The translations under genes were made by a program, and so were the position numbers. The notes beneath the pieces were generated by a model, which was not told the DNA's origin, did no database searches, and saw only the letters and a program-made list of their open reading frames with translations. A stretch of 64,000 nucleotides of DNA from Neorhizobium alkalisoli (GTDB taxonomy: Bacteria; Pseudomonadota; Alphaproteobacteria; Rhizobiales; Rhizobiaceae), in assembly GCF_002968635.1 (NCBI RefSeq), contig NZ_PVBN01000002.1:310001-374000 (forward strand), written 5' to 3'. Each line of letters begins with the position of its first letter. Within the stretch, counting starts at the first letter, position 1. Positions 43,315-50,427 of the stretch are shown here, in pieces.

Positions 43315-43617
43315 ATGGCCGACCGCATCGTCGTCTACTGGCGGGACATTCCGGCGCAGGTGATCGTCAAGAAGGGCAGACAAACCGCCAAACGCGAACT
43401 GTCGCTGCGCTTCACCGAAGCGATCGACATGTGCGCCATGCGGACGGGGGCATCGGAGACGGACGACTACCTTGCCGAATGGCGCAAGGCGGAGGCCGTT
43501 CCCGTATCCGATGACCTGGAAACCGAAGCGGATAAGGCTGCCGCCGACCTGGAGGCGGCTTACGACAAGGACAGGCTTGTCGCTCTGGTGAAGGCCGGCG
43601 GTCGCGAAGCGGCCTGA
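43315..43617 (+). CDS. PF13769-type small conserved protein ('virulence factor' family)
   Basis: This 100-residue soluble protein begins DRIVVYWRDIPAQVIVKKG and matches the small family named 'virulence factor' in databases, which in rhizobia recurs next to methyl-THF:corrinoid methyltransferase genes. Nothing in the sequence suggests virulence. The start ATG at 43315 lies close after GGAGGAATTC. It lies 53 bases before the methyl-THF enzyme gene and is probably co-transcribed. Confidence 0.75.
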   Translation: MADRIVVYWRDIPAQVIVKKGRQTAKRELSLRFTEAIDMCAMRTGASETDDYLAEWRKAEAVPVSDDLETEADKAAADLEAAYDKDRLVALVKAGGREAA

Positions 43618-43670
43618 CACTGAAGCACTGACATCAATCGGCGCCCGAAACCATGCGCCTGGAGGAACAT

Positions 43671-44633
43671 ATGACACGTACCATCGTCGCGTCCGCAACC
43701 CGCGAAATCGTGATCGGCTTCGACCAGCCCTTCTGCGTGATCGGCGAACGCATCAACCCGACCGGCCGCAAGAAGCTGGCGGCAGAAATGATCGAGGGCA
43801 ATTTCGACACGGTCATCAAGGACGCCCTGGAGCAAGTCGCGGCCGGCGCCACCATGCTCGACGTCAATGCCGGCGTGACGGCGGTCAATCCGAACGAGAC
43901 GGAACCGCCGCTTCTCGTCCGGACGATGGAAATCGTCCAGGGTCTGGTGGACGTCCCCCTCTCGATCGACAGTTCCGTAACCGCTGCAATCGAGGCGGCC
44001 CTGAAGGTGGCGAAGGGTCGGCCCCTCGTCAACTCCGTCACGGGCGAGGAAGAGAAGCTGGAAGCCATCCTGCCGCTCTGCAAGAAATACGACGTGCCTG
44101 TTGTGGCGATCTCGAACGACGAGACCGGCATCTCCATGGATCCGGACGTGCGGTTTGCCGTGGCCAAGAAGATCGTCGAGCGCGCGGCGGATTACGGCAT
44201 CAAGGCACATGACATCGTTGTCGATCCGCTCGTCATGCCGATCGGAGCTTTGGGTTCGGCCGGACTGCAGGTCTTCGCGCTCCTCAGGCGCCTGCGTGAG
44301 GAACTGAAGGTCAACACGACCTGCGGGCTTTCCAACATCTCCTTCGGCCTGCCGCATCGCCACGGCATCAACGCCGGCTTCATCCCGATGGTGATCGGCG
44401 CCGGCATGACGTCCGCCATCATGAACCCCTGCCGGCCGCAGGAAATGGAAGCCGTCCGCGCCGCCAACGTTCTGAACGGCACCGACCAGAACTGCGGCAA
44501 CTGGATCATGACCTACCGGGACTACAAGCCGGCTGAGGCGGGAGCTGCAGCGACCGCTGCCCCTGCATCGGCGGCTGGAGGTCGGCGCGGTGGTCGCGCC
44601 GCCCGGGCTGGCGCCGCCGCCAGAATGGAGTAG
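43671..44633 (+). CDS. Methyltetrahydrofolate:corrinoid methyltransferase
   Basis: This 320-residue pterin-binding TIM-barrel protein is of the dihydropteroate synthase / MeTr family, with GERINPTGRKKL, LDVNAGV, NSVTGEEEK and the Asn-containing CGLSNISFGLP. It would move the methyl from the corrinoid protein to tetrahydrofolate (or the reverse). The C-terminus ends in an Ala/Arg/Gly-rich tail (GGRRGGRAARAGAAARME) beyond the barrel. The ATG at 43671 follows GGAGGAAC. The RamA-like activator gene follows after 30 bases. Confidence 0.92.
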   Translation: MTRTIVASATREIVIGFDQPFCVIGERINPTGRKKLAAEMIEGNFDTVIKDALEQVAAGATMLDVNAGVTAVNPNETEPPLLVRTMEIVQGLVDVPLSIDSSVTAAIEAALKVAKGRPLVNSVTGEEEKLEAILPLCKKYDVPVVAISNDETGISMDPDVRFAVAKKIVERAADYGIKAHDIVVDPLVMPIGALGSAGLQVFALLRRLREELKVNTTCGLSNISFGLPHRHGINAGFIPMVIGAGMTSAIMNPCRPQEMEAVRAANVLNGTDQNCGNWIMTYRDYKPAEAGAAATAAPASAAGGRRGGRAARAGAAARME

Positions 44634-44663
44634 AACGCGCCTTCAAACGCGCGAGCCGAGAGA

Positions 44664-46700
44664 ATGAACGATACCTCGACCCACCCCCTCGTCCTCTTCA
44701 TGCCGTCCGGCAAGCGCGGCCGTTTCCCGGTGGGAACGCCCGTGCTCGATGCCGCGCGACAGCTCGGCGTTTATGTGGAGAGCGTCTGCGGCGGGCGGGC
44801 GACCTGCGGGCGCTGCCAGGTGTCGGTTCAGGAGGGTCATTTCGCCAAGCATGGCATCAGATCCTCCGACGACCACCTTTCTCCGATCGGCCCCAAGGAG
44901 GAACGCTACGACCGCGTGCGCAGCCTGCCGGAGGGGCGCCGGCTTTCCTGCTCCGCGCAGATTCTTGGCGACCTCGTCATCGACGTTCCCCAAGATACGG
45001 TCATCAACGCGCAGGTGGTCCGCAAGGCCGCCGACGAACGCGTCTTCGATCGCAATCCGGCAATCCGCATGTGTTACGTCGAAGTCGAAGAGCCGGATAT
45101 GGAAAAGCCGCTCGGCGATCTCGATCGCCTCAAGGCCGCACTCTCCGCGGAGTGGCATGTCGACGATCTCGATGTCGATTTTCACCTGATTCCCCAGGTG
45201 CAGGCGATCCTGCGCAAGGGAGAGTGGAAGGCGACGGCGGCAATCCACAAGGACCGCGACGACGACCGCCCTCGCCTCATCGCGCTCTATCCCGGCTTGA
45301 AGAACGAGGCCTACGGGATCGCCTGTGATATCGGCTCCACGACCATCGCCATGCATCTTTCCTCGCTGCTGTCAGGACGGACGGTCGCCTCCGCCGGAAC
45401 GTCCAATCCGCAGATCCGCTTCGGCGAGGATTTGATGAGCCGCGTCTCCTACATCATGATGAACCCCGACGGCCTAGACGCGATGACGGCCGCCGTGCGC
45501 GAAGCACTGAACGGACTGATCGACAAGGTATGCGCAGAAGGTGGCGTGTCGCGCGAGGATATTCTCGACTGCGTGTTCGTCGGCAACCCGATCATGCACC
45601 ACCTTTTCCTCGGTATCGATCCCACCGAGCTTGGCGGGGCGCCCTTTGCGCTTGCCGTTTCCGGCGCAGTTCAAGTGAAGTCGAGCGAGATCGGCCTGCC
45701 GATGAACAAGGGCACGCGGACCTATGTGCTGCCCTGCATCGCGGGTCATGTGGGGGCCGATGCCGCCGCCGCGACGCTGTCGGAAGGTCCGCACCGGCAG
45801 GACGAAATGATGCTGATGGTCGATATCGGTACTAATGCCGAAATCGTGCTCGGTAATTCCTCGCGCGTGGTCGCCGCCTCGTCTCCCACCGGCCCCGCCT
45901 TCGAAGGTGCCGAGATATCGTCAGGCCAGCGTGCGGCACCCGGCGCGATCGAACGCGTCCGCATCGATCCGGTGACGCTCGAGCCGCGCTTCCGGGTGAT
46001 CGGCGTCGAGCAATGGTCCGACGAACCGGGTTTTGCCGAAGCAGCGGCGACGTCCGGCGTGACCGGCATCTGCGGCTCCGGCATCATTGAGGTGGTCGCA
46101 GAAATGTTTCTTGCCGGCATCATCTCAGAAGACGGCGTCGTCGACGGGTCGCTGAGTTCACGCTCGCCGCGTATTCTGCAGAACCGCCGCACCTTCTCCT
46201 ATCTGCTGCATGACGGGGAACCCCGGATCACCGTCACCCAGAACGACGTGCGCGCCATCCAGCTCGCCAAGGCCGCCCTTTATGCCGGCGTAAAGCTGCT
46301 GATGGACAAGCAGGGCATCGACCATGTCGATCGCATCGGTCTCGCCGGCGCCTTCGGCACGTTCATCGACCCGAAATATGCAATGGTGCTGGGTCTCATT
46401 CCCGACTGCGATCTCGCCAGAGTGAAATCGGTCGGCAACGCGGCAGGCACCGGAGCCCGCATGTGCCTGCTGAACCGGGGCTATCGGCGCGAGATCGAGG
46501 AAACGGTCGGAAAGATCGAAAAGATCGAGACGGCTCTTGAAACGAAGTTCCAGGACCATTTCGTCGCCGCCATGGCGCTGCCGAACAAGGTGGATGCCTT
46601 CCCCCGGTTGAGTTCGGTGGTAACTCTGCCGGACCGGAAGTTGTCGGCGGACGCCATCGCTGGTGAAGGTGGCGGCCGCCGCAGACGACGACGGGAGTGA
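44664..46700 (+). CDS. RamA-like corrinoid activation protein (2Fe-2S + ASKHA)
   Basis: This 678-residue protein has an N-terminal 2Fe-2S ferredoxin domain with CGGRATCGRCQ and a final Cys in LSCSAQ. A linker and an ASKHA ATPase domain follow (IACDIGSTTIAMHL; MVDIGTNAEIVLG; GICGSGIIEVVAEM). This matches bacterial reductive activators of corrinoid proteins (RACo), which use ATP and a low-potential electron to restore Co(I) after oxidation. Aerobic use would make such repair essential. The C-terminus is Arg/Gly-rich (GEGGGRRRRRRE). Confidence 0.9.
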   Translation: MNDTSTHPLVLFMPSGKRGRFPVGTPVLDAARQLGVYVESVCGGRATCGRCQVSVQEGHFAKHGIRSSDDHLSPIGPKEERYDRVRSLPEGRRLSCSAQILGDLVIDVPQDTVINAQVVRKAADERVFDRNPAIRMCYVEVEEPDMEKPLGDLDRLKAALSAEWHVDDLDVDFHLIPQVQAILRKGEWKATAAIHKDRDDDRPRLIALYPGLKNEAYGIACDIGSTTIAMHLSSLLSGRTVASAGTSNPQIRFGEDLMSRVSYIMMNPDGLDAMTAAVREALNGLIDKVCAEGGVSREDILDCVFVGNPIMHHLFLGIDPTELGGAPFALAVSGAVQVKSSEIGLPMNKGTRTYVLPCIAGHVGADAAAATLSEGPHRQDEMMLMVDIGTNAEIVLGNSSRVVAASSPTGPAFEGAEISSGQRAAPGAIERVRIDPVTLEPRFRVIGVEQWSDEPGFAEAAATSGVTGICGSGIIEVVAEMFLAGIISEDGVVDGSLSSRSPRILQNRRTFSYLLHDGEPRITVTQNDVRAIQLAKAALYAGVKLLMDKQGIDHVDRIGLAGAFGTFIDPKYAMVLGLIPDCDLARVKSVGNAAGTGARMCLLNRGYRREIEETVGKIEKIETALETKFQDHFVAAMALPNKVDAFPRLSSVVTLPDRKLSADAIAGEGGGRRRRRRE

Positions 46701-46731
46701 CGACCGGCTCGTGAGGAAGCAGAGCCGGTCG
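46701..46731. terminator. Candidate bidirectional hairpin between convergent genes
   Basis: CGACCGGCTC and GAGCCGGTCG form a perfect 10-bp stem with an 11-base loop, directly after the activator gene and 15 bases before the end of the convergent lysR-type gene. There is no T-tract, so it may act with other factors. Confidence 0.45.
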
Positions 46732-46745
46732 CGACGGACAAGTCC

Positions 46746-47642
46746 CTACGCCGCAGCAGCGACCATAGCGCCAAACGCCTCCCGGATGCTCTCCGCGACG
46801 GCCTTGCCAGGGATCGACAGCTGTGGCGCAGTCAGGAGCCGTATGTCGAAACTGATCAGCTCCGGCAGCCCCTCCTTGGGGCCAAGCACCTGCATATCGT
46901 CCGTGACGTAGGACCGTGGGAAAGGCGCGATGGCGAGGTCGGAGAGCACCGCTGCACGCTGCGCCATGGTATGGGCGCTCGCATAGGCGATCCGATAGCT
47001 CCGCTTGTGTCTCTCCAGCTGCGTGATTGCGTCCTGCCGCCACACGCAGCCATCCTCCCAAACGGAGATCGGGAGCGGGTCCCGCAGATAGGCGGTACCG
47101 CATTTTGCCCCGGCCCAGACCAGCTTTTCGGTATAGATCACCTCACCGCCGGTCGGAAAAGGCCGCGTCGCGCAGTTGATGAGCGCAAGATCAAGCCGCT
47201 GCTCGTCCATGCGTTTGCGCAGAAGAATGCTCTGATCCACGGTGACGTCGACCATGATGCCGGGGAAGCTTTCTCCGAAATCCTTGAGCACTTTCGGCAG
47301 AAGCCGCTCACCCACATCGTCGGGAGCCCCGAGCCGTACGACACCGGAGAGTTCGGGCATGACGAAGCGCGAAACCGCTTCATTGGAAAGCGCCAGCATA
47401 CGCCGCGCATAGGAAAGCAGCATTTCGCCATGCTGGGTCAGCGACACCGATCGCGCATCACGCAGAAAGAGCGTCGTCTTCAACTGCTCTTCCAGCTTCT
47501 TGATCTGCATCGAAACAGCGGACGGCGTCCGCAGCACCGCATCGGCGGCAGTCGAGAAATTACCCGTCTCGGCGATCGCGACGAACGTGCGCAAAACATC
47601 GTTGTCGAGCACCGGGAGCGGCGGACGGAACGGGACGGTCAT
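46746..47642 (-). CDS. LysR-family transcriptional regulator
   Basis: The 298-residue protein has a winged HTH at the N-terminus (LRTFVAIAETGNFSTAADAVLRTPSAVSMQIKKLEEQL) and a periplasmic-binding-like effector domain. I chose the ATG at 47642 because GGAG lies six bases upstream; the ATG at 47654 is possible. It is divergent from a DUF1127 gene and convergent with the corrinoid activator. Its targets may include neighbouring betaine genes, but nothing proves it. Confidence 0.88.
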   Translation of the reverse strand: MTVPFRPPLPVLDNDVLRTFVAIAETGNFSTAADAVLRTPSAVSMQIKKLEEQLKTTLFLRDARSVSLTQHGEMLLSYARRMLALSNEAVSRFVMPELSGVVRLGAPDDVGERLLPKVLKDFGESFPGIMVDVTVDQSILLRKRMDEQRLDLALINCATRPFPTGGEVIYTEKLVWAGAKCGTAYLRDPLPISVWEDGCVWRQDAITQLERHKRSYRIAYASAHTMAQRAAVLSDLAIAPFPRSYVTDDMQVLGPKEGLPELISFDIRLLTAPQLSIPGKAVAESIREAFGAMVAAAA

Positions 47643-47687
47643 GGGATGCTCCATCAAAAAATCTGAACTTAAACACCATATCATTTC

Positions 47688-47757
47688 GTTTGATTGAATG
47701 TCAAACCCGGAGCATAGTCCAAAGCATCGGAAGTAAGCGTCAATTCCAAACGGAATT
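47688..47757. promoter_or_regulatory. Candidate LysR operator palindromes
   Basis: Two inverted repeats lie between the regulator and the DUF1127 gene: GTTTGA-N7-TCAAAC (47688-47706) and AATTCC-AAAC-GGAATT (47742-47757). The first fits a T-N11-A type LysR site and is 45 bases upstream of the regulator start. Assignment is inference. Confidence 0.45.
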
Positions 47758-47853
47758 TCATAGAACGCATCACATGCATCCGATTGATTGATGGATCGGC
47801 GGCGCTCATTCTCCCAGTCCAGCACCGCCCATAATGACCCAAGGAGAACTGTC

Positions 47854-48060
47854 ATGACTATGATCACCTATCAGGAGAGCGATCACTCCCGGTTTCGGCC
47901 GTCATCGTTCGCCTCGTTCATTCGCCCGGCCCTGCGTCTCACCCTGAGGCTTCGGGACGAGTGGCAGCGCCGCCAGACGGAAAAGATGCTGGAAGGCCTT
48001 CCAGCCGAAATCCGCAAAGACATTGGATGGCCGACGACCAATGCCGCACCGCGTAGATAA
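47854..48060 (+). CDS. DUF1127 small protein
   Basis: This 68-residue basic protein has the DUF1127 module near the C-terminus (LRLRDEWQRRQTEKMLEGLPAEIRKDIGWP). In relatives such arginine-rich small proteins affect RNA or phosphate and other metabolic regulation, but no role is fixed here. The ATG at 47854 follows AAGGAGAA. It is divergent from the LysR regulator. Confidence 0.8.
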   Translation: MTMITYQESDHSRFRPSSFASFIRPALRLTLRLRDEWQRRQTEKMLEGLPAEIRKDIGWPTTNAAPRR

Positions 48061-48285
48061 CTCCCCGACACATGGCCTGCATGTCTAAAGATGCGGGCCA
48101 TGTGATATCTCTCGTTCCATGACCGCCCATTTTTAGATCCCCCGCAAGGCTGCGACAGGTCAATGTCGCAAAAATTTTATTCGCTTGTCGTCAAAAGCCC
48201 TTCTCCCCTCCTTTTTTCCATGCCAATGTCGCTTTTGAATTAATGGCAGGCCGCAATGTACGGCCACGGCAAGGGGAATGATCGC

Positions 48286-49314
48286 ATGGACATATCGAGC
48301 AAACACCCGGCGAAGAAGCGTTCTCTCGTCTTCTTTCTGGTGCCGAACTTCACCATGCTGCCTTTCGCGGCGGCGGTCGAGACACTCAGAATTGCCAACC
48401 GCATGCTCGGTTACCCTGCCTATACCTGGCGCCTCTGTTCCGCCGACGGCGCCAAGGTGCAATCCTCGAGTGGCATCGAACTCGAGGTCAACTCGTCGCT
48501 TGCCGATGAACGGCGCTATCTTTCCGGTGAAAACCGGCCGAACATGGTGATCGTCTGTTCGGGCGTCTATGTCGAAGAATTCCAGAATAAATCGGTAAAC
48601 GCCTGGCTGCGGGAAACCTACAATCGCGGGATTGCGGTCGGCAGCCTCTGCACCGGCGCCCATGTGCTCGCTCAGGCCGGGCTGCTGAACGGCAAGCGCT
48701 GCGCCATCCACTGGGAAAACCTGCCCGGCTTTGCCGAAGCCTTTCCGCAGGCGGAAGTTTATGCCGACCTCTACGAAGTCGATTCCAACCTCTATACCTG
48801 CGCGGGAGGCACGGCATCGCTGGACATGATGCTGAACCTGATCGGCCAGGATTTCGGCGAAAATCTCGTCAACCGGGTCTGCGAACAGCAATTGACCGAT
48901 CGGGTGCGCAATCCGCACGACCGCCAGCGCCTGCCCTTGCGGGCTCGACTGGGCGTCCAGAACGCCAAAGTGCTGTCGATCATCGAACTGATGGAGAACA
49001 ATCTCTCCGAACCGCTGTCGCTCGTGGAAATCGCGGAGGACGCCGGATTGTCCCGACGGCAGATCGAGCGGCTGTTCCGCCAGGAGATGGGGCGCTCGCC
49101 AGCACGCTACTACCTGGAAATCCGGCTAGACCGGGCCCGGCACCTGCTCGTGCAGTCATCCATGCCGGTCGTCGAGGTGGCGGTCGCCTGCGGCTTCGTT
49201 TCGGCGTCGCATTTCTCGAAATGCTACCGCGAGGTCTACAATCGCTCGCCGCAGCAGGAACGGGCCGAGCGCAAGCTCAACATGAATTCGTCCCGCGCCG
49301 GCGTTGCGGCCTGA
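48286..49314 (+). CDS. GlxA-family (DJ-1/PfpI + AraC HTH) transcriptional regulator, GbdR-like
   Basis: The 342-residue protein has an N-terminal class I glutamine amidotransferase-like domain (residues about 10-190; VGSLCTGAHVLAQAGLLNGKRCAIHWEN, with the elbow Cys in SLCTG) and a C-terminal AraC helix-turn-helix pair (LVEIAEDAGLSRRQIERLFRQ, VACGFVSASHFSKCYR). This architecture is shared with Pseudomonas GbdR and CdhR, activators of betaine and carnitine catabolism. With the surrounding betaine genes, a GbdR-like role is likely. The ATG at 48286 follows AAGGGGAA; an ATG at 48256 is in frame. Confidence 0.88.
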   Translation: MDISSKHPAKKRSLVFFLVPNFTMLPFAAAVETLRIANRMLGYPAYTWRLCSADGAKVQSSSGIELEVNSSLADERRYLSGENRPNMVIVCSGVYVEEFQNKSVNAWLRETYNRGIAVGSLCTGAHVLAQAGLLNGKRCAIHWENLPGFAEAFPQAEVYADLYEVDSNLYTCAGGTASLDMMLNLIGQDFGENLVNRVCEQQLTDRVRNPHDRQRLPLRARLGVQNAKVLSIIELMENNLSEPLSLVEIAEDAGLSRRQIERLFRQEMGRSPARYYLEIRLDRARHLLVQSSMPVVEVAVACGFVSASHFSKCYREVYNRSPQQERAERKLNMNSSRAGVAA

Positions 49315-49420
49315 ACCCGAAAAACGGCTCAGTCCGGCACGCTGCTGCCCGTTCACCACGACGCCGGGCCTCCTATTCGGAGGCGCCGGCGCGGACCATG
49401 GGCTCTGACAGTCCCTGGAA

Positions 49421-50272
49421 TCAGGCGACGCTCTTGACGGCCGCCGTCTCCTTCAGCTTTGCCTGCATCGAGCGTATCTGAACCAGCGTGTCCAGGTTCT
49501 GGTTGACGCGGCAGTAGAACTCCTCGTCGATGAAGGGGCGCAGCATGAAATCATTGCCGCCCGCCTTCAAGAAGCGTGCGGACAACAGCCGGTTCGAGGA
49601 GGACGAAACGCCGATGATTCGCAGTTCGTGCGACCCGCGCACCGAACGTATGCGACGGGTAAGTTCGAAACCGTCGATATCGGGCATGTTGTAGTCCGTC
49701 ACTAGGAGGCCGATATCCGGGTTCTTCTTGAGAATTTCCAGTGCTTTGGCGCCGCTTTCTGCGAGACTGACCCGAAAATTGTAGCGCTTCAGGCGGCTGG
49801 AAAGCAGGGCTCGCGCTGTCGGGCTGTCATCGACGATCAGCACATGGTGGCGGTGGTTGGTAAGGAAGCGGCAGACCGACTCCGCCAGCATCTCCACCGC
49901 GAAAACATTGTCCTTGAGGATATAATCGACGATGTCCTTGGACAGCAGTTTGTCCCGGGTGTCTTCATGGAATGTTCCGGTAAAGACGATCGTCGGGATC
50001 GAGAGGTCGATCAGATATTCCAGCGCCTCCCCGTGCTCTGCGCCCGGCAAATTGATATTCGAGATCGCCAAAGTCACCGGTTCACTGGACTGATCATAGG
50101 CAAGCTGCAGTTCTTCGAAGTTGCGGCAAATCTCCACCTCGATGCCGAACAGCTCCTTGAGGCGCGTCCCGATCATCGATGTGAAAACATTCGAATCCTC
50201 CGCAAGGAAGATGCGGGAGTTTGCCAGTGACTGGCCGGAATACTGCATCCCGGAAATGCCGAGGAATGTCAT
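49421..50272 (-). CDS. Protein with two receiver domains and no output domain
   Basis: The 283-residue protein contains two response-regulator receiver domains. In the first (about residues 18-140) the phospho-acceptor Asp is replaced by Asn (AISNINLPG), although the acidic pocket (AEDS) and the Thr and Lys remain. In the second (about 143-270) the Asp is present (VTDYNMP), but the conserved Lys is Arg (MLRPF). Nothing follows except a short helix. Such receiver pairs usually precede GGDEF domains; none is present here. It is probably an adaptor or a phosphate sink. Confidence 0.85.
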   Translation of the reverse strand: MTFLGISGMQYSGQSLANSRIFLAEDSNVFTSMIGTRLKELFGIEVEICRNFEELQLAYDQSSEPVTLAISNINLPGAEHGEALEYLIDLSIPTIVFTGTFHEDTRDKLLSKDIVDYILKDNVFAVEMLAESVCRFLTNHRHHVLIVDDSPTARALLSSRLKRYNFRVSLAESGAKALEILKKNPDIGLLVTDYNMPDIDGFELTRRIRSVRGSHELRIIGVSSSSNRLLSARFLKAGGNDFMLRPFIDEEFYCRVNQNLDTLVQIRSMQAKLKETAAVKSVA

Positions 50273-50373
50273 AAAGCCCCTTATCAGTAAGTACTGTCCC
50301 CTCTTGGAACACTCTTACTGTCAACGGTTTGCAGAACCGTTAATCCCGAAAAATGGAGCAACGTCAAAATGGA

Positions 50374-50397
50374 ACGGGCGGTCCAAGGACCGCCCGT
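50374..50397 (-). terminator. Terminator hairpin of the dimethylglycine oxidase-type gene
   Basis: ACGGGCGGTCC-AA-GGACCGCCCGT is a perfect 11-bp stem with a two-base gap, 31 bases after the stop of the gene at 50428. On the minus strand it is followed by a moderately T-rich tract (TCCATTTTG). Confidence 0.7.
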
Positions 50398-50427
50398 CAT
50401 CGTCAAGATATCTGTTTTCGAGCAACC

